Source: Helicoverpa zea
Lineage: Eukaryota > Arthropoda > Insecta > Lepidoptera > Noctuidae
Assembly (NCBI RefSeq): GCF_022581195.2
Contig: NC_061475.1
Coordinates: 4,216,001-4,280,000, forward strand
Direction: 5' to 3'
Length of the DNA stretch: 64,000 nt
Shown here: positions 22,380 through 30,970 of the stretch, piece by piece
Position numbering within the stretch: the stretch's first letter is position 1
Layout: each line of letters starts with the position of its first letter
Program-made: the position numbers and the translations under genes
Notes under the pieces: model-generated
What the model saw: only the letters and a program-made list of their open reading frames with translations
Database searches by the model: none
What the model was told of the DNA's origin: nothing

Positions 22380-22711
22380 CATCATCATCATCATCATCAT
22401 CTCAGCCATAGGACGTCCACTGCTGAGCATAGGCCTCCCCCTTAGATCTCCACAGATACCTGTTGGAGGCGACCTGTGTCCAGTGTCTTCCGGCGACCTT
22501 TATCTATACTAATATTATAAAGAGGAAAACTTTGTTCGTTTGTTTGTTTGGTTGTAATGGATAACTCAAAAACTACTGGACCGATTTTAAATATTCTTTC
22601 ATCACTAGAAAGCTATATTATCTGCGAGTAACACAGGTTATATTTTATCCCGGTGCGGGCAGTAGCTTCCATGGGACGCGGGTGAAACCGCGGAAAAACG
22701 GCTAGTAAGGT
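22380..22711 (-). mobile_element. RTE LINE 3' fragment split by a Helitron (unit 2)
   Basis: Same nested structure as 11400-11734, with ATATTTAT at 22372-22379 and 22712-22719. The (CAT)n run is one repeat shorter than in unit 1. Since both units share it, both insertions predate the duplication. Confidence 0.85.
22503..22705 (+). mobile_element. Short non-autonomous Helitron (unit 2 copy)
   Basis: Same length (203 bp) and termini as 11526-11728, with TC start, CTAG end and A/T flanks. One difference is seen (ttcatcacta instead of ttcaccacta). Confidence 0.88.
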
Positions 22712-23330
22712 ATATTTATGTGATGAGCATATTTGTTGGCTGTGGTCTGGGTGTTACAATATGTATGTTCTCATGAATGTATGTATATGTAAGTTTAAGT
22801 AGTTTATCAGTTGTGTTAGCATCCATAACACAAGTAAATCAATCCATGGGGTTAACCGACTGTTATTAAAAGTGTCTCGATATTAAAAAAAAAAAAACAG
22901 GTTCATAGTCCGTCTCGTATCCCAAACTACCTATCGGCCGACTAAAAGTTTGTAGTGTGCTCGTGTTCTAATGAATCAACATTCGTATTTGTAATTTAAC
23001 GTGTCTTATTTGAGTTGTGCAAATTGTATTTGTTGAATAGTGATTGTGTTTATTTATTTATTTATTTTATTTAAAATACTTCTTGCACACATAGTACAAT
23101 GGCGGACTTAACGCCTTAGGCGTTCTCTACCAGTCTACCTTTGGGTGGCGGAGAGAAAGCGTTGGTAGGTGCAAACAAATCTGAAAAACTAGTGTGAAAC
23201 ATATACCTACATATATTACAATACACAAATAAATTAATAATAATATATATGTATATATATAACTATATAAATATGTACACTACAAACAATACTAATAACA
23301 TATTAAGAAAGTTAATTTGAAACTGACTAT

Positions 23331-24974
23331 TTATGTTTCTGCCAATTTCCCAAGATAGTGGTCACGAACTTTGAGTTTGAAGGTGTGACGGGTATTTACC
23401 ATCCTGATCTCCAGAGGTAACTCATTCCAGAGAAGAATAGATTTTACAAAGAAGGAAGAGTGTATGATATCAGAACGATGTGTAGGACATTGTAGAAGGC
23501 GATTGTTGAAAGAGCGTAAATTTTTGTCATGATGTGAGCCAAGATATTTGAAATGAGAAGTTAAATAAGAAGGTGAAGTAGGAGTCTGAAGAATAGAGAA
23601 AAGAGTAGTCAATGCCCTCACCTCACGACGCTGCCTAATAGGTAGCCATCTGAGCTGCGTTCGATACACTGACACATGATCGTACTTGCGAAGATTAAAA
23701 ATGAATCGAATGCAATTATTGAGAAGCCGGTCAAGTTTGTTGAGCAGATCTGCATTCAGGTCATAGTAGCACACATCACCATAGTCGATTATGGGGAAGA
23801 TTAAGGTTCGCATAAGCATCGCTTTCACACTGGGCGGAAGCAAATTTTTCAGACGGTAGAGGAACCGTAGTATGTTAGTGACTTTTTGGCTGACAGCTGC
23901 GACTTGTGGTTGCCAATTCAATGTGGTGTCCATTTGTAAGCCAAGGTTCTTGACGTTGCCACTATAAGGTACTGTCATGCCATTGAATACTACTGGCGGC
24001 AAGCTGGAAGTATCCACCCTGATAATATTCCTCGAGCCACCAATAATGATGGCTTGGCATTTCCCAGGGTTGACTGCCACTCCAAACCTGTCCGCCCAAT
24101 TTTTCACAACCGCCAAGTCTGCGTTAACCTTATCGAGCGTGTCAACCAAATCATCAACTGTCGTATGTCGATATAACTGCAAGTCATCGGCATAGAGGTG
24201 ATACGAACACTGAAGCTCAGGAGTAAGTAAATTTATGAATACTGCAAACAAAAGGGGTGAGAGTATGCCGCCTTGAGGAACGCCAGCATCCAAATTACAC
24301 CAGGTTGACGAGACTTCATCTACCCGAACCGACTGCTGGCGCTCCCGAAGATAAGAAGAAAACCAGTCCAATGCATCGGAAGAGACCATGATATATGACA
24401 GGATAGATAAAAGGATATCGTGACTGACGGTATTAAACGCATTTGAGAAATCGACTAAAACCAACACTGTCAGCTTAGCGTCTTCCATGGCGTGTCGAAT
24501 ATCGCCAGTCACTTTGAGAAGGGCAGAGGAAGTGCTGTGGCCTGGCCTAAATCCAGATTGAAATGGGCTCATAAGTTGGTTTTCGTAGACAAAACGAGCG
24601 AATTGTTTATGGGCACAAGCCTCTAGCACTTTGGATAAGAATGGCAGGATCGAGATTGGACGGAAATGATTGGGGAGAGTTGGATTAGAAATTTTAGGAA
24701 GAGGACAGACGTACGCTTTCCTCCAAAGTGAAGGAAAAACCCCAGAGAATAGGGAAAAGTTGATAATGTGGGTGATAGCAGGAAGAATTGGGACTAGAAT
24801 AGAAATAATCATTTGGCGACTGATATTGTCACAGCCCACCGCTTTCGATTTAATGGATAGGATAATTTTCTTGACCTCTTCCTCATCAACCGGTGAAAAA
24901 TTAAAAGTTTTGATGTCAGGACGCGATAGACCAGCAATATAGTTAAGAGTTGCTTGCTTGATTACATTATCCAA
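23331..24974 (-). CDS. LINE ORF2 reverse transcriptase domain (CR1/Jockey-like)
   Basis: 547 codons from the first Met, but the same frame is open upstream to about 25101 (SSSADIWKFLGTLGIGKS), where it meets the endonuclease frame. Motifs are FRPISILPFLSKVLEA near 104-119, FQSGFRPGHST near 138-148, motif A LVDFSNAFNTV near 173-183, motif B GVPQGGILSP near 231-240 and motif C YHLYADDLQLY near 258-268 with both catalytic Asp. The C-terminus has SFFVKSILLWNELPLEIR, the usual tail of the CR1/Jockey group. The polymerase has no internal stop. A single frameshift at about 25095-25101, next to a (TTC)n run, separates it from the endonuclease. The real protein would start in the endonuclease, so 24974 is not a true start. 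Confidence 0.92.
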   Translation of the reverse strand: MDNVIKQATLNYIAGLSRPDIKTFNFSPVDEEEVKKIILSIKSKAVGCDNISRQMIISILVPILPAITHIINFSLFSGVFPSLWRKAYVCPLPKISNPTLPNHFRPISILPFLSKVLEACAHKQFARFVYENQLMSPFQSGFRPGHSTSSALLKVTGDIRHAMEDAKLTVLVLVDFSNAFNTVSHDILLSILSYIMVSSDALDWFSSYLRERQQSVRVDEVSSTWCNLDAGVPQGGILSPLLFAVFINLLTPELQCSYHLYADDLQLYRHTTVDDLVDTLDKVNADLAVVKNWADRFGVAVNPGKCQAIIIGGSRNIIRVDTSSLPPVVFNGMTVPYSGNVKNLGLQMDTTLNWQPQVAAVSQKVTNILRFLYRLKNLLPPSVKAMLMRTLIFPIIDYGDVCYYDLNADLLNKLDRLLNNCIRFIFNLRKYDHVSVYRTQLRWLPIRQRREVRALTTLFSILQTPTSPSYLTSHFKYLGSHHDKNLRSFNNRLLQCPTHRSDIIHSSFFVKSILLWNELPLEIRMVNTRHTFKLKVRDHYLGKLAET

Positions 24975-25083
24975 ATTGGAAGAAGTGCAGAAATGACTAT
25001 TTAAAGTGTCTAAACTAATCGAGTTAGGTAGGTCTAAATGTCGCGATTTGCCAATACCGAGTGTTCCGAGGAACTTCCAGATA

Positions 25084-26262
25084 TCAGCAGAAGAAGAAGT
25101 AGATATTGTTTAGTATATGGCGGCGTTTGGCGTTACGTATCATAAGATTACACCGATTCCTTGCAGTTTTAAATTGAGCCCAATTTTCGTCCGTACGGCC
25201 CTTCTTAAACTTCCTGAACGCACGATCCCTCCTACGCATTGCGATCTTAATAAGCTCGGTCATCCACGGTGCTGGTGGACGTTTTACTCTAACTCTCTTA
25301 ACGGGTGCATGGAGATCATACAAAGCGTTCACCCGGTTGTTAAAAATTTCAAGCTTATCATTAACTGAGTCAGCTTCTATCAATGGAGTCCAGTCAATTT
25401 CAGCAGCATCATTGAGAAGCTGATCTACGTTCATACGTGCAAAGCAACGCCTATGCAGAACCTTAGGCTTGGACTTAGGAGGTTTAAGGATGTAGGAGAG
25501 AAAAATTAGGTCGTGATGAGAAAAACCAGGAGCAATAAATTGACCATGAGAGGAAACAAGGGAAAGGTCGGAAGTAAGGATTAAATCCAGCCAGGAATCA
25601 TCACCTACTGTAGATCGGTGAGTTGCCTGCAAGGGCAAAATGTGTAAACTAGATGATTCCACAAGATGAAGGAGTTTACGGGATCGAGGAGAATTAGGAG
25701 CAAGGAGATTTGTATTGAAATCGCCCATGATGATATAATGTGCATACTCGGAACCTATCGATTCTAAAACCGATTCAAAATCAGTGAAGTAGTCGACAGA
25801 AGGGGGGCAATAAACAACACCAACGACGGCTTTAGCTCCTTTAACAGAAACCTCCAGAAAGAGGTATTCCGCACTAGCCTGATGACTAGGAGAGGCAGCC
25901 AGGGCTTTGTAAGAAAAGTCAGATCGAAGGTATATTGCCACGCCACCCCCTCTTCTACCAAGCCGATCATTCCGAATGAGAACATAACCAGGAAGGGGGT
26001 ATGAGGTGGACAAGAGATTTGGTTTGAGCCAACTCTCGGAAATCAGAATGGCATGCACATTCATATTAGAAAAAGTCTCAAAGAGCTCACTGTAGTGACT
26101 AGCAACACTTTGAGCATTTATATGACACACGTTAAACAGCTTGTCCGATTGATTAAACTGTGTTCTCAGAGTATCCCCAAGCGTATCGGTTAAAGAACAA
26201 AAACTATCATCACCATCCAAGGATTCATTGGCAGAATGAAAACTGTCGTTATCCGAATACAT
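25084..26262 (-). CDS. LINE ORF2 endonuclease domain, frameshifted from the polymerase
   Basis: 392 codons from the first Met. The N-terminal 40 residues are acidic and Ser-rich, followed by the apurinic-type endonuclease: NVCHINAQSV near 44-53, ISESWL near 73-78, GRRGGGVAIY near 101-110, VVYCPP near 148-153, IMGDFNTNLL near 174-183, DLILTSD near 225-231 and SHHDLIFL near 247-254. All key residues of the family (N, E, D, N, H) appear present. The final residues (IYFFFC) are out of frame caused by the shift into the polymerase frame. The Met fits a real ORF2 start, since upstream sequence is AT-rich and non-coding. Confidence 0.9.
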   Translation of the reverse strand: MYSDNDSFHSANESLDGDDSFCSLTDTLGDTLRTQFNQSDKLFNVCHINAQSVASHYSELFETFSNMNVHAILISESWLKPNLLSTSYPLPGYVLIRNDRLGRRGGGVAIYLRSDFSYKALAASPSHQASAEYLFLEVSVKGAKAVVGVVYCPPSVDYFTDFESVLESIGSEYAHYIIMGDFNTNLLAPNSPRSRKLLHLVESSSLHILPLQATHRSTVGDDSWLDLILTSDLSLVSSHGQFIAPGFSHHDLIFLSYILKPPKSKPKVLHRRCFARMNVDQLLNDAAEIDWTPLIEADSVNDKLEIFNNRVNALYDLHAPVKRVRVKRPPAPWMTELIKIAMRRRDRAFRKFKKGRTDENWAQFKTARNRCNLMIRNAKRRHILNNIYFFFC

Positions 26263-26446
26263 AAGTAATAAATAAAATATATATATAAAATTAATTTACA
26301 ACAAAATATAATATATAAAAAAAAAAATACTCTAACAAATACCTTACAGTACTTTCTTAACTTCACCCGCCAGCTAACACCCATAGAACATGATAAGAAA
26401 AATTAACGTTATGCTTGAACTATACTACTATAAAATTATGATTATA
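26263..26446. other. AT-rich spacer upstream of LINE ORF2
   Basis: Short AT-rich sequence of the LINE between its ORF2 start and the first foreign insertion. It includes a run of about 11 A's near 26318. Nothing else is recognised. Confidence 0.3.
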
Positions 26447-26530
26447 CTAGCTGTTGCCCGCAACTTCGTCTGCGTGGGCAATATAGAATAGTCAAAATAC
26501 TACTTATCCCGTAGGTGCATTCTTTCACGT
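26447..26530 (-). mobile_element. Helitron 3' end, minus strand
   Basis: Read on the minus strand it ends gcgggcaacagCTAG followed by T, the typical end of moth Helitrons. The 5' end was not located, and the right limit is approximate. Confidence 0.6.
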
Positions 26531-26742
26531 GACAGTATAATTAGGATTAGCACTTAGCAGTCGCATAGATTCATTGATCAAGGTTGTGTTGTGGATGTGA
26601 CCATTTATCTAAACAAAAGAAGTAAAGTTTGTGACGTTGTGAATATCTCTGGATCTAGTCAGCCAATTTGGAAAATTATTACGTATGGTGCGTAAGTAAT
26701 TTTCACAGGAAACAGTTATGATCTATGTCTATATGCTTTGAT

Positions 26743-26815
26743 CTCAGTGGCGTGCACTTAGAGAGGCCTATGTCCAGCAGTGGACTGCGATAGGCTGATG
26801 ATGATGATGATGATG
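26743..26815 (+). mobile_element. Very short RTE 3' end insertion
   Basis: Flanked by ATATGCTTTGA at 26732-26742 and 26816-26826, an 11-bp duplication. The body reads gcctatgtccagcagtggac followed by (ATG)n, an RTE tail of a subfamily different from 42787. Confidence 0.8.
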
Positions 26816-26929
26816 ATATGCTTTGAGTCTGACAAAGCTGTCATTTGTACATTTTCTGCAGCTGCTGCGACTAATCAGAAGCCAGAAAGTCTGTCAGTCT
26901 TACCATGGATATCGGCTTGTGTAGTTGAC

Positions 26930-27075
26930 TGGATTGAAGATAGGTAGATAGGTAGTCGCTCCAAGCAAAATATTGGTACTCAAACAGATTCGGTGACTGG
27001 AAGCCAACACCAACATAGTTGGGGAATAGCCGGATGGATGATAAAATGAGTCATCATCATCAGCAGGCGCATAGG
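26930..27075 (+). repeat. Degraded dispersed repeat of the 10099 family
   Basis: Contains gactggaagccaacaccaac and atagttggggaatagccgg, followed by atgatg- and cat-rich bits. No duplication found. Confidence 0.5.
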
Positions 27076-27154
27076 GTAGGATAGTTTCACTACTGGGGAG
27101 AAACACTTGTATGACGGGGATTTTCTGTGCACTTACTCACTATGGTAAGGCTGA

Positions 27155-27480
27155 CCCCACATTAGGCGTGCGCGATCCTCGGGCGTGTGAGTAGCGCGGG
27201 CGTCGCGAGCACGCTGCATGAACGTCGCGTTTTGCTGCCCTGCGGCATGTGTGAAGAGTGCAAGCGACGCGGCGCTCGAGTTGCGTTCTTACCCCTTCGC
27301 CTGCTATCCCCGCCACCCGCTAAACGCCTTAGCAGTTAAACGTCAAGGAGAGCGGCGCGTGCGCGCCGCGACCTCGCTGTAGGTAAATGCCGCAGGGCAG
27401 CAAAACGCGACGTTCATGCAGCGTGCTCGCGACGCCCGCGCTACTCACACGCCCGAGGATCGCGCACGCCTAATGTGGGG
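27155..27480. mobile_element. GC-rich foldback MITE with perfect 94-bp inverted repeats
   Basis: Arms 27155-27248 and 27387-27480 are exact reverse complements as far as I can read. They begin CCCCACATTAGGCGTGCGCG. The 138-bp centre is also GC-rich. Outside the arms, imperfect pairing continues (taaggctga and gaggcctaa). The base composition contrasts sharply with the AT-rich surroundings. No transposase. Superfamily unknown; no clean target duplication. Confidence 0.8.
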
Positions 27481-29030
27481 GAGGCCTAAGCCGGGACTCC
27501 ACCGAAATGTTTGCATTAGTTCACGAATAGGCAAAATGTACGTATCTGTGAGAGTCCACTTCATGTGTTCGTACTTGAAACCTGCAGTTTTGCCAAGATT
27601 TTCAAAATGTACGCTCTCAATTTGTCATTTCTTGGTGGAGCCAGCAAATCAAAAGAAACAGAAGTGTTGTATACTGGGCGTCACTACCGCACTCCAGGAA
27701 AATTTCGCTCTTGCGTTTATATACCATATTTTGTGTCACACGTAAACAGGACGACAGTAAGTAAAAAAAGTCCACCGAAAAACTTTCAAAGATCTGATGA
27801 ACGAACAAATCAGACCTGACTTGGTCAACTGGGGCCAATCAGAGCTCTATGAAGCGATCATATGCTTTGGCTCCTACTGTTATTGTGGTTTCTGAAAATT
27901 TATTCACCTCATTCAACGATGAATGTAATTCTGATGGTACTATTAAGAACACTTGCTTAGCGCAGAAGCTGACGTTGGCAGGTCGACTCTTTTGACTTCT
28001 CGAATAGGATACCATTGGTTTTTGTGCAATGCACACCTGCAATGCATGCTGGATTAGGATAGGATACAGGTGGATAGGATTTGCAACAGAAAACAATTCT
28101 GTCTTTGTGATTGAATGACATCAAACGTAGTTTTATATAAAAGGTGTTTTTTTAGACTTGGCTCGGGTCTTACTGAGACTGTTCGTAATCGTGACCAGTG
28201 TATTTGCGATCAGAAGTTGAAAGTAAGCATGTCTCTGGTATGCGACGCGCAATTTGTACGTTTTCAGACGCATAAAGCATTTTACTTGTGTATGGTATTA
28301 AATCGAGAAAGCTCCCATTTCTTATCTGCACTTTGTATCTGGGCTTGTTCTTAAAGCTACAGAATCCTACATTACCTACCTACCTCACGCTTAGCAGCAC
28401 TTGCGAGAGACAGATCCTCCTTTCTTCTAGGATTAAGTTTACATACTTTGCATCAGAAAAAATAATGAAGGTCTACTTAATACTATTCACTCAAAGTAAT
28501 TTGTTTTAAGGCCACCACATTAGTGGAAGAGAAGCTAAACTATGTTTATGAAAAAATCCTGATATAAACTCCATCTGTAACTTTAAATGATAATTAATTG
28601 TTATACTAAAGTCATCATTTTTGACATAATATTCAAAAAATAATTTAGATGGCACCGTTTTAAATTTGGCTGAGAACTATTATTTTCCTTTCATCAAGGT
28701 AATAATATTATAATTGGATTTTGATGTGGCACGGCAAACTGACAAACACTATTGAAATGTCTATCGAAAAATTACACTACGTGTTAAAATATGGTGAATT
28801 ACGGAAAATACACAACTCCATCTGTTGAAATAATAATCCTCTATAAAGAATGTATGGTAATTTATTGTCATTTACCACCTCGCTCCTTTGACAAATTTTA
28901 TGTATTTTATTTAACACAGATTACCACAGATGGAGCTACTTTAACCTTGGCTAAACACAATTTTCATTTTTATTTTCTTCCGAAGTTACTTATGAAGGTG
29001 TGATTTTCTGTGTAAAGGTTAATAATAGGC
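27481..29030. other. Unassigned sequence inside the LINE interruption
   Basis: Several short open frames (27416-27745, 27565-27819, 28115-28354) overlap each other and show no domain. I see no recognisable gene or repeat boundary here. Confidence 0.3.
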
Positions 29031-29430
29031 CGATCAACTAATATAAGTACAACATTCAAATGTACAGTTTTGACAAACAGATTGCGTGTCGTAATATTTT
29101 ACATCTTGAATTCACAAAATTAATCATATCTTTTGATAGAGTGAATCGATTTCGATGAAACAAAAACTAAGTAATACCCCAAGTCACGTAGAATTTTTGT
29201 ATATAAGCATTGTCTGCATTGAATTCGTAGATTTTACGTGAATCCCGAACGAACAAACAGATAAACAGATAAACAGACAAACAGACAAACAGACAAACAG
29301 ACAAAAATGACAAAAATGATGGAAATGGGTTCTGTTAGTTATCCTTTAACATGCTGGCTATTTTTTTTGTCAATTTCTTCAATGTACAAAAATTACTTTT
29401 CTACAGATTTATTATATGTATAGATAACAA
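29030..29430 (-). repeat. Dispersed moth repeat with (ACAGACAA)n
   Basis: On the minus strand it reads aataaatctgtagaaaagta, then a (TGTCTGTT)n microsatellite (29251-29310), then a stretch with ttgtttcatcgaaatcgatt. I remember this layout from other moth genomes but cannot name the element. Confidence 0.4.
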
Positions 29431-29882
29431 AAAAACACAAAAAACTAATGATAACGAACATACAAAAAAATAATAAAAATCAACATGATGCAGTCTGTCT
29501 CAGACACAATTTCTGAACGAAATAAAAACCTTAATCTGTGCATGTTTGATTTTGACATTACGTGCGTGCAATACAGATTACAGTGACAAGTGACAATGAC
29601 ATTACAATTTACATCAACACAAGATTTAATTCTGTGATCGATACATGCAATGAAAGAATTAAAAAAAAAAGCTACATTTTAATTACCTAGTGAGGGTACA
29701 GAATTAAGAAATACAAAAAGGACGAGAACAAACATGACCATGCAAAACTACTTTACTAAGAAAATCTAACCTAACAACTAGTAAGTACCTTCACTAATTT
29801 TATATAAAAAAAAGAGAATGAGATAAAATCGATATCCAAGAACTATTCATTACATACGGTGTTATTTGCATTCCAGAAGGTC

Positions 29883-30586
29883 TCAAGCAGTTGACGAGGG
29901 CGAAGACTTAGTGGGGTACTTGTCCAGGAGCGGCTTTAACTCGTCCATCGAAGTAATCTTGTGGCGAGTTCCGTCTGAGGCCTTAACAACAATCACGCCG
30001 TCCTGCGTCCAACATGACCGCATTCCGAAGTGCTGCCGTGCCTGAGTGAAGACGGACTGCCTATAAAAAAAAGTATTATAGTCTTCGTCAGAAATTCCTT
30101 TACTGAGATTTTGGACCCCTTCAAGCCAGTCTTCGCTTTCCAAATCAAAGATTTTACCTCCAGATTAGAGAATCTCACAAGAATGGGCCTCGGGTGATCT
30201 TTACCAGGACTGCCAAGCCTGTGAGCAACTTTAATGTTCGCTGCTGTGATGTTTCTCAGAGCCAATTTACTGCTAAGAAGATGGATTATTTTGGAAGAGC
30301 AGTCTTCCTTCTCAGCTTCAGGAAGTCCTTGAAAAATTAACGCCTTCCTACGGTGTCTCATCTCCAGCGTGTCAATGTGTGAAACACACTCAGCAATTTG
30401 CTTACGCAGCAAACCCAACACACTGTAGATCAGTTCCCTGAAGGCTCGGAACTCCTCTGCAACCTTGGCCACCGTGTCCTTCACCGGTCCCGCTGCTTGA
30501 ATTTGGGCTCCGAGTTGATCCATTTTCTTGGTGAAATGTTCCTCAAGGCTCTTCTGAATGGACAAGATCTCCGATAACTGTGACAT
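29883..30586 (-). pseudogene. LINE ORF1 protein (L1-ORF1-like), frameshifted near its end
   Basis: The first frame (30586 to 29993) gives about 180 valid residues. These are an N-terminal heptad-rich region (residues 5-90, e.g. SEILSIQKSLEEHFTKKMDQ), then an RRM-like core with RRKALIFQGLPEAE near 100-113, KVAHRLGSPGKDHPRPILVR near 143-162 and KEFLTK near 187. The second frame (to the stop at 29883) supplies the C-terminal domain: RQSVFTQARQHFGMRSCWTQ, then DGVIVVKASDGTRHKITSMDELKPLL. The two frames meet at about 30058-30075, where an AT-rich run with eight A's looks like an extra 17 or so bases. Proteins of this type coat LINE RNA as trimers. The order ORF1 then ORF2 on the same strand supports it being part of the 23050-30800 LINE. 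Confidence 0.8.
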
Positions 30587-30800
30587 AGTGGTTGTGCTTT
30601 CTGTGACTAAGTAGATGTGATGAAGGTGATGTGGCAGGTGATATTTTTACACAACTATTACATATATGTTATGTAAGTAAGTAATAAATTAAATTTATTT
30701 TAAAAAACTGTTAAAATACTATTAAATATATTTTAAAACACTCAGAGCATCTGAGACACGTATTTACTTTTCGTTCACCTACCCAACATGTCTGTCTTCG
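30587..30800 (-). other. 5' region of the LINE
   Basis: About 214 bp between the ORF1 start and the target duplication. AT-rich, with no promoter motif that I can support. Confidence 0.35.
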
Positions 30801-30970
30801 TCATGTGTTCTGTCTGTCTTCGTTGTGTCTATAGCCTTAGTTTGCAGTCGAAGAAGTTGCTTTTATTTGGTCGGTGTACAACGGGTTTGCCTTGAGGATC
30901 TCATGAATTTTGTCATGAAAAGATATGCAGTTAGTTACATTTATGAAAGTCCTCTGATATTGTTTAGCTT

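Larger units (their letters stand above)
23050..30800 (-). mobile_element. Two-ORF LINE inserted in unit 2, itself interrupted
   Basis: Unit 1 shows the empty site gattgtgttctgtctgtc at about 12065. Here TGTGTT occurs at 23044-23049 and again at 30801-30806, a 6-bp target duplication. On the minus strand the order is a 5' region (30800-30587), ORF1 (30586-29883), endonuclease (26262-25084), reverse transcriptase (to 23331), a 3' untranslated region and a (AAATA)n tail at 23050-23072. Between ORF1 and ORF2 lie about 3.4 kb of unrelated repeats (Helitron end, RTE, foldback), so the element received later insertions. It looks like a full-length LINE before those. Confidence 0.75.
12811..30970 (+). 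repeat. Duplication unit 2, expanded by insertions
   Basis: Unit 2 repeats unit 1 in the same orientation as 12811-16910, 21664-23049 and 30807-30970. Inserts relative to unit 1 are the LINE at 14533, the element at 16911-21663 and the LINE at 23050-30800. With all inserts removed, the two units are of similar length, about 4.9 kb each. After 30970 the sequence leaves the repeat (gcttattatcactt). Confidence 0.85.

Noticed and set aside
27155..27480. GC-rich block considered as a CpG-island promoter
   Set aside because: Explained by the perfect inverted arms of a MITE; no start or gene beside it.
28040..28085. Short ttagg/gataggat words resembling the insect telomere repeat TTAGG
   Set aside because: Only one or two imperfect units in irregular spacing; no array.
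29883..30586. ORF1-like protein considered as a domesticated host gene
   Set aside because: The frame is broken, it is bounded by LINE target duplications, and it lies in the right order to ORF2.
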